The notes beneath the pieces were generated by a model. It ran no database searches. It was given only the letters and a program-made list of their open reading frames with translations, and was not told where the DNA came from. A DNA stretch of 44,492 nt from the NCBI GenBank assembly GCA_024226315.1, contig JAAELT010000098.1, forward strand, positions 1-44,492, in the 5' to 3' direction. Source of the DNA: a bacterium (lineage in GTDB: Bacteria > Acidobacteriota > Thermoanaerobaculia > Multivoradales > J023). A program made the position numbers and the translations under genes. Below, piece after piece: positions 23,357-31,893 of this stretch. Numbering within the stretch: the first letter of the stretch is position 1; each line of letters opens with the position of its first letter.

Positions 23357-24283
23357 GTGACAAGACGATTTAATTATAAGAAAATGTTTATAAGTCATGC
23401 GCGAGAAGCATCGTTTGCGTGTTCGAAGCTGAAGGAGTTTCGTTGGGTCGATGTTAGGCTTTTCTTTATCCTTCTTCTTACTGGGTCGGCCCTGGAGGCT
23501 ACGAACTGGCAAGAGCAGGTTGGGCACGGCAACCTCCTCGATCAGGCCATCGTCGGGTCGACTATCCTGGTCTTGGACGAGACTGTTTTGCGGGAGGTCG
23601 CACGCATCGGCAATCGCGTCGTCGCAGCCTCCGATCACCCGGAGTTGGAATACCGGTTCCGGGTTATCAATACGCCGGTGGTGAACGCCTTCGCGACCTG
23701 TGGCGGCTTTGTTTACGTGACCTCCGGCCTGTTGGACATCTTAGAGGCTCCGGACGAGCTCGCTGCAGCGATTGCCCATGAGGTCGCCCACATCGACCAG
23801 CTCCACCTCGTAGAGCGGATTCGGAGCACGAGGATCAAGAAAGTGCTCTTCATTTCTGCCGGCATCGCACTGGCTCTCTTGGCTTCAGACTGGGCCATCG
23901 AGGAACAGGGGCCTCCGACTCCATATACTACACAGCGCTCGCCTTCGGATATCGTATCGACATTCGGCCAGGGCGGCTTTGAGATGGGAGTCGGTCTAGC
24001 GACCGTTTCGATCCGCGGCTACAACAAGAGAAGGGAGTTGGCAGCGGATCGGGCGGCGGTCGGCTACCTGCAGCGGAGCGGCTTCGACCCTTATGCGCTC
24101 CTGCGTCTGTTTCAGCGTCTCGAGTCGGCGCCCGTCAACAGTAGTCTCGCGGTGTCTTCGTCGGCTCTGGTGAATGCCGAGCCAGGCCTGAGCCAACGCA
24201 AACAGGCGCTGAGCTCCCTGCTCAAGGCAGGAGTGACCGGCGGCACCGCAGTGCCTCCTGAGCCGGAAGGCAAACGGCGATGA
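23357..24283 (+). CDS. M48-family zinc metalloprotease, exported or membrane-anchored
   Basis: A 308-residue M48 (HtpX/Oma1/BepA-like) peptidase. The zinc site is HEVAH (His141, Glu142, His145) with the third ligand Glu227 in RRELAADR. A hydrophobic stretch at residues 33-47 is a signal peptide or anchor; a second one (KVLFISAGIALALLAS, 162-177) follows the active helix, as in many M48 proteins. The annotated start is GTG at 23357; ATG at 23384 is equally possible, and neither has a strong ribosome site. Known relatives cut misfolded or unassembled envelope proteins. It is first in a six-gene chain with 4-bp overlaps ending in the CHAT protease, so it may process members of that system. Confidence 0.87.
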   Translation: MTRRFNYKKMFISHAREASFACSKLKEFRWVDVRLFFILLLTGSALEATNWQEQVGHGNLLDQAIVGSTILVLDETVLREVARIGNRVVAASDHPELEYRFRVINTPVVNAFATCGGFVYVTSGLLDILEAPDELAAAIAHEVAHIDQLHLVERIRSTRIKKVLFISAGIALALLASDWAIEEQGPPTPYTTQRSPSDIVSTFGQGGFEMGVGLATVSIRGYNKRRELAADRAAVGYLQRSGFDPYALLRLFQRLESAPVNSSLAVSSSALVNAEPGLSQRKQALSSLLKAGVTGGTAVPPEPEGKRR

Positions 24284-25266
24284 AGCGCTCGGCTATCCTT
24301 CTCGGTTGCTGCGGAGCGCTGCTCCTTCTGCCACTACCGCTTTGGGGCGACGCAACGAACGAAAGCCTCGTCGACCGTGGCAGCTCAGCGCAACGGATCG
24401 GTCGGGCACTGGCCGTGATCGAGACACTGCAGGACCCGAGTGAAACATCCCGGCTACTCGAAGAGTATCCTGATCGTGCCTCCTGGACGATCAGCGTCGG
24501 AATCACTGCAGGCGGCGAGGACGACGAGTTGGCCGACGCTCTTTCTGTATTTGGTTTGCAGCTCGCCGGAGGCACCTGGGCGAAGCCCGGCAACCGAGTG
24601 TCACCGGGAGCGGCCTCGCCGCCGTACACGACGGCGGAGTTTCGCCGCCGGGTGAAGAAATGTCGAGAGCGCATCGAGGCCGATCCGCAGGATCCCGACT
24701 GCTATGCGGAGCTTGGCCGCATCTACCTACGTTCCGGCATGGCCAAACCGGCGCTCAGTCTCCTTCAGAAGGGCGCTAGACTAGTAGCTCCGAACGCTAC
24801 GCTGGAGCTGATGCGCGCCCTGGCAGTTGAATTCTCGTCCGGTGAAGCGGAGGGGTTCGAAGAAAGCTCGGCGATTCTACGGAAGGCCGCTGAGACCTTC
24901 CCGGAGTCAGCCTCGGCCCAACTATTCCTGGCGTTCGACAACCTCGAAACCGAGCGCGTGCCTCATGCCCGGGCCGGCTTCGAGAAGTGCCTGGCCTCGG
25001 AGCCGTCTCACCTTGCGGTCGTTGCGGCCCACCTCGGTTTGCTTTCGGTGAATTGGCGGGCGGAAGACTGGGAAACTGCTACGGAACATCTAAAGGCGGC
25101 CGAGGAACTCTACCCCGCGACCCGCGCGTTGCTCGAGACCCTTGAGATGGCGCAGCAGACGCCGGCCCCGGTGACCTTGTTGGGTGGCGGACCCGATCAC
25201 CCTGATCTGGAAAGGCGAAAGAGGCAAGTCATTCGGATCCTCCATGGCGGGGAAAGAGACCAGTGA
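24280..25266 (+). CDS. Exported TPR protein
   Basis: A 328-residue protein with a signal peptide (residues 1-23, ending LWGDA). An N-terminal domain of about 85 residues contains LVDRGSSAQRIGRAL and SWTISVGITAGG. From residue 128 at least four TPR units follow: DCYAELGRIYLRSGMAKPAL, ESSAILRKAAETFPES, HARAGFEKCLASEPSH and ATEHLKAAEELYP. Two cysteines (CRERIEADPQDPDC) could form a disulfide in the periplasm. The ATG overlaps the protease stop (ATGA), and its own stop overlaps the next start. It is a likely scaffold for partner proteins in the periplasm; no enzyme motif. Confidence 0.8.
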   Translation: MKRSAILLGCCGALLLLPLPLWGDATNESLVDRGSSAQRIGRALAVIETLQDPSETSRLLEEYPDRASWTISVGITAGGEDDELADALSVFGLQLAGGTWAKPGNRVSPGAASPPYTTAEFRRRVKKCRERIEADPQDPDCYAELGRIYLRSGMAKPALSLLQKGARLVAPNATLELMRALAVEFSSGEAEGFEESSAILRKAAETFPESASAQLFLAFDNLETERVPHARAGFEKCLASEPSHLAVVAAHLGLLSVNWRAEDWETATEHLKAAEELYPATRALLETLEMAQQTPAPVTLLGGGPDHPDLERRKRQVIRILHGGERDQ

Positions 25267-25709
25267 ATCGCCCTCGGCTGACGTCCCTTCTCGCGATGTT
25301 TGTGTTGTCTATGGGTCCGAGCCAAGAAGCGACATGTCTGGAGACCGCGCCTCTACCTGCTTCGATCGTGCATTTTTCTGACCGCGAGCCGCCATCCCTA
25401 TGGCAGCCGGTCCTCGAGACCGTCGCTGCGCTCGGCGGCAACGTCATCCTATCCTGCAAGGATTCCAACCTCGTCACGTTCTCGCTGCCACCGTCCAGAA
25501 CCGGCGATGTAGAGGTGGCGACGGTGACTTTTTGGAACATCTTGATCCTCCCGCAGAGGCGAGCGGAAGGCTCGATCGTCTACATCATTAGCCACGGACG
25601 AGAGCGCCAGCCTTCCGACGGCAGGGTCAAGGCATTCTTGCTGGCAATAGATCGCGTAGACGAGCGCGTGCCGGCGCCGGTTCGATCCGCAGCGAGGGAC
25701 GATCGTTGA
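25263..25709 (+). CDS. Small exported protein of unknown function
   Basis: A 148-residue protein beginning at GTG, which overlaps the previous stop (GTGA). A signal peptide covers about residues 1-23 (SLLAMFVLSMGPSQEATC). The mature part, SLWQPVLETVAALGGNVI...LVTFSLPP...WNILILP...GSIVYIISHG, looks like an alpha/beta domain. The next gene shows a similar order of elements, so the two may be divergent copies. No family recognised. The only likely function statement is that it acts in the periplasm with its operon partners. Confidence 0.65.
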   Translation: MNRPRLTSLLAMFVLSMGPSQEATCLETAPLPASIVHFSDREPPSLWQPVLETVAALGGNVILSCKDSNLVTFSLPPSRTGDVEVATVTFWNILILPQRRAEGSIVYIISHGRERQPSDGRVKAFLLAIDRVDERVPAPVRSAARDDR

Positions 25710-26317
25710 ACCGCCAGCCCCAACTTGTGTTGGCCCTGACCCTGATCCTGAGCAGCACGATACAATGTGACGCTGCTCAAGAATACCTACCACAGACAGT
25801 CCTCGCGCAGCTCTTCGCGCGCGACTTTCATGACTTCGCACCACCCTCGATGACCGAAGCCCAGAGCGGCATATCGCGCGACTACACTCACGCCAATTTC
25901 GATCGCGCATGGAACTCGTCGTTGCTTCTACTGATGCAGCGCAACCTCGTAGTGCTTGCCGACAGGAGCAACGGGCTCATCGTCGCGTTTGCCTATCCAC
26001 CGGTGCCCGAGTACCGCCAAACGGACACCAGGACCCGATATTTTCTCGACACCGGCTTCCCCCACGTGGTCCTGATTGAACCAATCGGCCCTGGAGAAAC
26101 TCGTGTCACAGTGAGCTGGATGGAGGACCTTTTTCGCGAAGCCGAGAGTCCCGACTTCGTCGTCATCGGTTTGTCAGATAGGACCCGGCGTCGACTGGCA
26201 GAGTCGTTCTTCCGGACTCTTGCGGTCGAACTGTTCAGCGATCGAAAGTGGAGCTATCTCTACGAGAGAAACAGCGCTCAGACCCAACCGCAAGAATCTC
26301 AAGAGGAGCCGCGATGA
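25706..26317 (+). CDS. Exported protein of unknown function, related to its upstream neighbour
   Basis: A 203-residue protein starting at TTG inside the overlap TTGA with the previous stop, so it depends on coupling for translation. A signal peptide ends near residue 23 (IQCDAAQ). The core FDRAWNSSLLLLMQRNLVVL...NGLIVAFAYPPVP...PHVVLIEPIGPGETRVTVSWMED parallels the core of the gene before it: helix, strand with (V/I)(I/L), LIVAF/LVTF, then strand with P-G/R-x-G/E. A polar QTQPQESQEEPR tail ends the protein. Family not recognised. Confidence 0.68.
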   Translation: MNRQPQLVLALTLILSSTIQCDAAQEYLPQTVLAQLFARDFHDFAPPSMTEAQSGISRDYTHANFDRAWNSSLLLLMQRNLVVLADRSNGLIVAFAYPPVPEYRQTDTRTRYFLDTGFPHVVLIEPIGPGETRVTVSWMEDLFREAESPDFVVIGLSDRTRRRLAESFFRTLAVELFSDRKWSYLYERNSAQTQPQESQEEPR

Positions 26318-27867
26318 TTAAGACCCGCTACTCACTGAGACGCACCGGCACTTTACTGTCGCTACTTCTCTTGGCAATGGGGTCACTGACCGAAGATGCC
26401 CAGGGAGCCCGCGAGACCAAAGACAAGGTCTGGCCAACTCCGAGAGACGACAAGGCCATCGTGTACTTTGTACGTGAGGCCAAATTCAGCGGTTCGGCTA
26501 GAACCATCTTCGTGTTCGCTGACTCCGAGTTTATCGGCACGCTCGACAACGGCTGCTACACCTTTGCGTATCTAGCGCCTGGAAGTCGCAACATCTGGTC
26601 GAATTTTTCGCAGCGCCTCACTCAAGTTGACCTCAAGAGCGGTGCGGTTTATTATTTCGATGTCAGCGTGAGAATGAAGGGCTGGGGCCAGTTCGATAGT
26701 ACCCAGGGCCAGCACTTCGTGAACAAAGTCGAAGGGTATTGCACGCCGACCGACAAGGAACGCGTCACCGCCGCGAAATACATTCGCAAAAAGTACCCGA
26801 AGAAAGCAGCCTACAATCCCGACGTGGCATGGGGCTCAGACAGTTGTATTGGAAAGTTGGTCGATGGCAATGCGGCGACCGGCATTCGAAAGATCGGCAT
26901 CCCTCCCGCCCGGCTCGCCGAAACCACGACACTCCCCGAGCAGGTGATCACCAAGTGGGAAGATCGGGAGTTGCCCAAGCTACTGGCAAAGCATCTAGCC
27001 CGAAAGACTCTCGATCCCATAATCGTTGCCAACGATTTGGAGCCGGCGCCCGGTGTCGAGGCCTTGCTCAGGGCAGAATTTACGGAGATCCACGAGGGAA
27101 GTGTTGCTCAGAGGCGATGGGCGAGCATCTTTGGTCGCAGAGTCAAAGCTGCTGACGAGGCATACATGGCTGTGGAGCTCACGTTGACGCCCCTACGGTC
27201 TACCGAGCCTTTCGCGAGAATCGAGTGTGCTCGCGGCGGAATAGGGCTTGCCGGCCTGGGGTTTGTTGGAGTGGCAGGTACCGGCACTAAGCAGATCATG
27301 CACAATCACATGGAACGCTTTGCCGAGGACGTTGCCGACCAGCTCACCGAGCTGCTGGCAGAGGCCGAGGGCCAGGAGATGGCGGCCACCGAGTCCCAAG
27401 GGTTCGTTCAAATCGGCGATCTCGCTGATCTCGACCGCACGGTATTTCTTCCGTCGCCGCTGCGGGTCGAGATCCCATTCGACGCTTCGAGTCCGCCAAC
27501 GGGCGACTCGGCCGTGAGCAGTCACCTGTCGAAGGCGATGATCAATGACGTATCCTTGACGAGTCTGCGAGTTGAGACGGACGACGGTCCTGGAGAGGGC
27601 GCTTCGCAAGTTCGGGTTTCCTTTCATTGTGGCTTGATCATCCGGCATTCGAAGGACAAAAAGATCGATATCCGATACGAAGTCGTCGCCGATGGACGCT
27701 CCCTGCTGCTGGCCGAGAAGACAGGAATCAACTCCGACGAAAAAGGCGTGGAGCGGGTCACCGTTAGGGGCTCAATGTCCGGACCCGAGTACCGAGAGGC
27801 AGTCTCCGCCGGACGGCATCTCACCCTCCGAGTCACTATGGGCGTACGAGACGATGTCTCTATGTGA
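26314..27867 (+). CDS. Exported DUF2846-domain protein
   Basis: A 517-residue exported protein. The ATG at 26314 (overlap ATGA, ribosome site GAGGAG) gives a signal peptide ending near QGA (residue 32). Residues 45-125 match DUF2846: DDKAIVYFVREAKFSG, FADSEFIGTLDNGCYTFAYLAPG, KSGAVYYFDV; this beta-sandwich is common in lipoproteins of unknown role. The middle (about 190-345) resembles DUF4410-like domains (PIIVANDLEPAPGVEALL ... YMAVELTLTPL ... FAEDVADQLTELLAE). The C-terminal 150 residues are beta-rich (VRVSFHCGLIIRH...). No catalytic residues recognised. It may form a periplasmic complex with the TPR and CHAT proteins. Confidence 0.75.
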   Translation: MIKTRYSLRRTGTLLSLLLLAMGSLTEDAQGARETKDKVWPTPRDDKAIVYFVREAKFSGSARTIFVFADSEFIGTLDNGCYTFAYLAPGSRNIWSNFSQRLTQVDLKSGAVYYFDVSVRMKGWGQFDSTQGQHFVNKVEGYCTPTDKERVTAAKYIRKKYPKKAAYNPDVAWGSDSCIGKLVDGNAATGIRKIGIPPARLAETTTLPEQVITKWEDRELPKLLAKHLARKTLDPIIVANDLEPAPGVEALLRAEFTEIHEGSVAQRRWASIFGRRVKAADEAYMAVELTLTPLRSTEPFARIECARGGIGLAGLGFVGVAGTGTKQIMHNHMERFAEDVADQLTELLAEAEGQEMAATESQGFVQIGDLADLDRTVFLPSPLRVEIPFDASSPPTGDSAVSSHLSKAMINDVSLTSLRVETDDGPGEGASQVRVSFHCGLIIRHSKDKKIDIRYEVVADGRSLLLAEKTGINSDEKGVERVTVRGSMSGPEYREAVSAGRHLTLRVTMGVRDDVSM

Positions 27868-30800
27868 AGTGGGCTCCGACAACGATTCTCCGTGACGTCA
27901 GACGGTTGACCGAGCGACTCTGGAGTCTTCCCGTGGCGATTCTGTTTCGTACGTTACAGGCGTGGGCGCCGAGCATTGTGCTCGCAGTGGTCGTCCTCTG
28001 TTACCTGGAGCCGGCCGCGGCAGAGACACCGGCCAGTTCGGCCACTGATTGTCCGCCGGTTGTTCGCGGCGGCGTGAGAGTCCCGGCGGCGCTATTCAAG
28101 AAGCTCGAGTTGGCCCGCGGCAATCTGCTACGCGGCAGGCGCGCTTCGGCGGCCGATCACACGCAGGAGGTTCTGGAGCTGTCGCGATCGGCGCGTCATG
28201 CAGCCGCGGAAGCGGAGGCACTCCAGCTGCTGGGAGACGTCGCGCGATCTGAGGGTCGGCTCGAAGAGGCACTCGTCCTGTACCGCCAGGCGTTGGGAAT
28301 GGCGGAAAGGCATCGCTCGCTGAATGGCATTGCTGCGAACGAAAGCAAGATTGGCGTCATTCTGGAGAGCTTGGCTCGCTATGGGGAGGCTCAGGATCAG
28401 CACGAACGTGCCCTGGCGATCTGGCGTGGACTCGGCGACCCGAGCGGGATCGCCGCGAGTTCGAGTCGGCTTGGTGTCGTACGCCAGAAGCTCGGGCACT
28501 ACGAGGAAGCAGAAGAGTTACAGAAAGAGGCCCTCGAGCTGTCCCGTGGTATCGCCAGGCGTCCGGCCAACGAGTGCCTTCATCTCAAAGCCGAGCTGGT
28601 CGAAGTGCTGAATCGGTTGGGATCGCTCTGCCGGAGCCACGTCCGATACGAGCAGGCGCGTGCCCTGCACGAAGAGGCTCTTGAGGTAAGCGAGCGCAGT
28701 GGTCTCAGAGCACATGCGGCGGCGACCCTTAGCGAGCTCGGAAATCTGGAGCTGGTCATGGGTCACTATGTCTCGTCTGCCCAGCTGCACGAGCGGGCGC
28801 TGGCGATCCGTCGCTCGCTGGAAACTCCTAAGGACGTAGCCCATAGTGCGAGCAATCTCGGCGTCGTCTTCCGAGCGCTCGGCCGACACGACGAGGCGCT
28901 CTCGCTGCATCGCGAAGCGCTGGCGTTGCGGCGGCAACTCGGTCTCCTCGAAGGAACAGCGGACAGTCTCGCGAATCTGGCAACCGTGCTGCAAGCTCGG
29001 GGTGAGTACGAGGAGGCCCTTGAGAAGCAGAACGAAGCGCTGGGTCTGCGCCGCAACCTCGGGCTGCCCGAGGCGACTGCCGCCAGCCTGAACAACCTAG
29101 GGAGCCTTCATAAGACCGCTCGGCGATACCGCGAGGCTCTCGCGGCTCACCAAGAGGCGCTGGCTCTCCGCCGCCGGCTGGGTCTTACGACAGCCGTGGC
29201 CGCCAGCCTGAGTAACCTGGCCAACGTGGAGCGGGCTATCGGACGCTACGAAGAGGCACTGGGCCATCACGAGGAGGCCCTCGAGCTGCGCCGAAAACTG
29301 GGGCTTGCCGAACGAGTTGCGATGAGTCTCAACAACTCAGGCAAGGTGTACTTCGCCCTTGGTCGATTCGACCAGGCTCTGCAACGACACTCAGAAGCCC
29401 TGGCGATCTATCGGCACATGCGGCTGCCACGGCGAATCGCCTCGAGCCTCAACAACCTGGGTCTCGGACAACAAGCCGTTGGACTGTACGCGGATGCTCT
29501 CGACAGCCATCGGGAGGCGCTGTCCCGCTATCGTGCTCACGGCACGCCGGACGATATCGCGGCCAGTTTGAACAACCAGGGTCTGCTACTGGAGGCTATG
29601 GGGCGTCTTTCTGACGCCGAATCGAGGTTTCGGGAAGCACTCGATCAGTATAGGCAGCTCGGCACGCCCTCTTTAATCGCCGGGACGCTGGTGAATCTAG
29701 GCGATGTACAACGCCGGCAGGGCGAGGCGCTTCGAGCCGAATCCACCTACATCGAGGCTGAGAGCGCGCTGACGGGCAGCGGTCTTCGCTACCACTACAT
29801 TCCAGGCAGAGTCGAGCTGGCGCTCGAAAATCAGCGTCCGCGAGCGGCGTTGGCGCAGCTCGACCGCGTTCAACTACCGTGGAACGTCGGCGCACCCGCT
29901 CGACAGCAGTTCGGCACCCTCCGTGGCATCGCACTGCTCCTCCAGGGGGAGCTCGCAGAGGCGACGCGAGAGCTTCTCGGGGCAGTTCAGCTGATCGAGG
30001 AGATGCGACACTCCGTGACCGATCGCACTGGGTTTCTCCGGTCCGGTAGGGGTGGCGGCCGCGTGCGGGCGTATCGGGCGCTGCTGTCGGCCCTCGCCGA
30101 GCAAGCCCTCAGGGAGGACGTATGGAGCGACGAGCTTGGTCCCTACGGCGATGGATTCGACGCGGCAGCGTTCTTTTTCGCGGAGGCTGGAAAGGCCAGG
30201 GCTCTCCTAGAGAGCGTCGCAGACGGCGCGAGGCGCGACAGCGTCGGAGAGCTCCCAGAGGGCTTGCGGGGCCAGCAAAGAGGCCTGGTCGACCAGCTCC
30301 GCGCGATCGATGAGGAGTGGGACGAGGCGTTCCGAGAGGGTCCGCGTCGCTTCTCCAGCCTCAAGGAGCGCCAGCGCACACTGCGTAGCGAGCTCGAGGG
30401 GCTTGTCGAGAAGATCAGTAAAGACCATCCGCGCTACGCCGCTTTGCACTATCCGACTCCCGTGACCGTCGACCGCCTACCGATCGCGACCGACGAGCTG
30501 TTGTTGGAGCTCGCCGTGGGGGAAGGCGGTGTGTATCTCTTCGCGGTCGGCGGCGAAACCCGATTGCAGGTGCACAAAGTTGCCGAGGACATCGTCGCCT
30601 TGCGTCGCGAGGTCGGCGACCTTCTTCGTCCGCTTCAGGAGGCTGCTTGGGATGGGATCTATCCTACCGAGCTCGCGAATCGTCTGTATCGAAACTTGCT
30701 TGAGCCGGTGACGCGATCGGTCTCTTCCGAGGTGAAGCTGATCATCATCCCGGACGATTTTCTGGCGGCGCTTCCTTTCGAGGCCCTCGTCGTCGAGATC

Positions 30801-31718
30801 GGCAGAGACCTGGCGACAACTACGTTCATGGGCGACGTCTGGCATATCTCCTACGCTCCGTCTGCCTCTGCGCTCGCGCTCAGCCGGGCGTTGGGACCAG
30901 CTGCTGCCCGGCGCCCCCTCTTTGCCCTCGGCGACCCCGACTTCGGGCTCGAGAGTCAACAAACGATGGCCTCTCCCGGGCCGCATCTCCCCCAGGCCAA
31001 CACGACATCGGCGGCGGGGAAAAAGGAAGCTAGACCTCGCGCCGAGGCTACGACGTCGAGGCGCCCAACTAGCGTCGACTGGAAGCCGCTACCGGAAACC
31101 GAGCACGAGGTCAGAGTGATCGCCGATCTCTTCGGCGTGAAGGTTCAGCCGCCTGATGTTCTACTGGGGGCTCGCGCCAACGAGGGCGAGCTGCGGAGCG
31201 TACCTCTGTCGGAATACCGCCGCCTTCACTTCGCCACGCACGCCGACCTGCCAGGCCAGGTTCCGGACCTTCGGGAGCCGTTTCTGGTCCTGGCCGGGGC
31301 GCGCGACCCCATTCGAGGCGGCGGCGACGACGGCTTCCTCACCTATTCCGAGGTTCTCGACTTGACTCTCGACGCCGAGCTCGTGGTGCTGTCGGCATGC
31401 TCTACCGGTCGCGGCCAGATCTACGAAGGAGAGGGCGTCATGAGCCTCGCTCGAGCGTTCCAGCATGCGGGCTCGAGGAGGGTCGTTATGAGCCTTTGGC
31501 AGGTGCGATCGGACGTCACGGTAGACACCATGATCGCGTTCTATCGGGCACTGAAAACCAGGCCAAGCCCGGGCAGTGCTCTCAATACTGCTCGCAAAGA
31601 GATCAGAGCCGAGCGCCCGCATCCTTACTTCTGGGCGCCGTTCGTGCTCTATGGCGACTGGCGGGGCGACGCCGGGTCAGCAGTTACTTCTACTAGTCGT
31701 AAGGCGCCAATCGAATAA
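27864..31718 (+). CDS. TPR-CHAT protease (clan CD cysteine peptidase), exported
   Basis: A 1284-residue protein. GTG at 27864 overlaps the previous stop (GTGA). The N-terminus has a long n-region and a hydrophobic core (APSIVLAVVVLCYLEPAAAE, near residue 32-53), so it is exported or anchored. About 13 TPR units of 40 residues follow (roughly residues 90-640; pattern ASLNNLGxxxxALGRYEEALxxHxEALxLRRxLGL). The CHAT domain occupies about 860-1270, with the catalytic His1126 in LHFATHA and Cys1179 in VLSACSTG; both are present. CHAT is the caspase/separase-like protease of, for example, type III-E CRISPR effectors and other bacterial defence or death systems. Here the export signal argues for action outside the cytoplasm. 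Activation is probably through ligand binding to the TPR superhelix. Confidence 0.9.
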   Translation: MKWAPTTILRDVRRLTERLWSLPVAILFRTLQAWAPSIVLAVVVLCYLEPAAAETPASSATDCPPVVRGGVRVPAALFKKLELARGNLLRGRRASAADHTQEVLELSRSARHAAAEAEALQLLGDVARSEGRLEEALVLYRQALGMAERHRSLNGIAANESKIGVILESLARYGEAQDQHERALAIWRGLGDPSGIAASSSRLGVVRQKLGHYEEAEELQKEALELSRGIARRPANECLHLKAELVEVLNRLGSLCRSHVRYEQARALHEEALEVSERSGLRAHAAATLSELGNLELVMGHYVSSAQLHERALAIRRSLETPKDVAHSASNLGVVFRALGRHDEALSLHREALALRRQLGLLEGTADSLANLATVLQARGEYEEALEKQNEALGLRRNLGLPEATAASLNNLGSLHKTARRYREALAAHQEALALRRRLGLTTAVAASLSNLANVERAIGRYEEALGHHEEALELRRKLGLAERVAMSLNNSGKVYFALGRFDQALQRHSEALAIYRHMRLPRRIASSLNNLGLGQQAVGLYADALDSHREALSRYRAHGTPDDIAASLNNQGLLLEAMGRLSDAESRFREALDQYRQLGTPSLIAGTLVNLGDVQRRQGEALRAESTYIEAESALTGSGLRYHYIPGRVELALENQRPRAALAQLDRVQLPWNVGAPARQQFGTLRGIALLLQGELAEATRELLGAVQLIEEMRHSVTDRTGFLRSGRGGGRVRAYRALLSALAEQALREDVWSDELGPYGDGFDAAAFFFAEAGKARALLESVADGARRDSVGELPEGLRGQQRGLVDQLRAIDEEWDEAFREGPRRFSSLKERQRTLRSELEGLVEKISKDHPRYAALHYPTPVTVDRLPIATDELLLELAVGEGGVYLFAVGGETRLQVHKVAEDIVALRREVGDLLRPLQEAAWDGIYPTELANRLYRNLLEPVTRSVSSEVKLIIIPDDFLAALPFEALVVEIGRDLATTTFMGDVWHISYAPSASALALSRALGPAAARRPLFALGDPDFGLESQQTMASPGPHLPQANTTSAAGKKEARPRAEATTSRRPTSVDWKPLPETEHEVRVIADLFGVKVQPPDVLLGARANEGELRSVPLSEYRRLHFATHADLPGQVPDLREPFLVLAGARDPIRGGGDDGFLTYSEVLDLTLDAELVVLSACSTGRGQIYEGEGVMSLARAFQHAGSRRVVMSLWQVRSDVTVDTMIAFYRALKTRPSPGSALNTARKEIRAERPHPYFWAPFVLYGDWRGDAGSAVTSTSRKAPIE

Positions 31719-31893
31719 GCACGCTGTAAGCTGCGTGGAAACCCATACGCTATGGCATGAAGCCGCATGACTTTTCATGTTTCTACTGCGCGGCCGTACT
31801 ACTTGGATCTGCTTTACGCCGTCTCTCCGCTGTTCAAGGTAGTGCTGCTACGTCTGCGCCGTCTCGAAACCGCAAGCCTCGAATCTCCTACAT

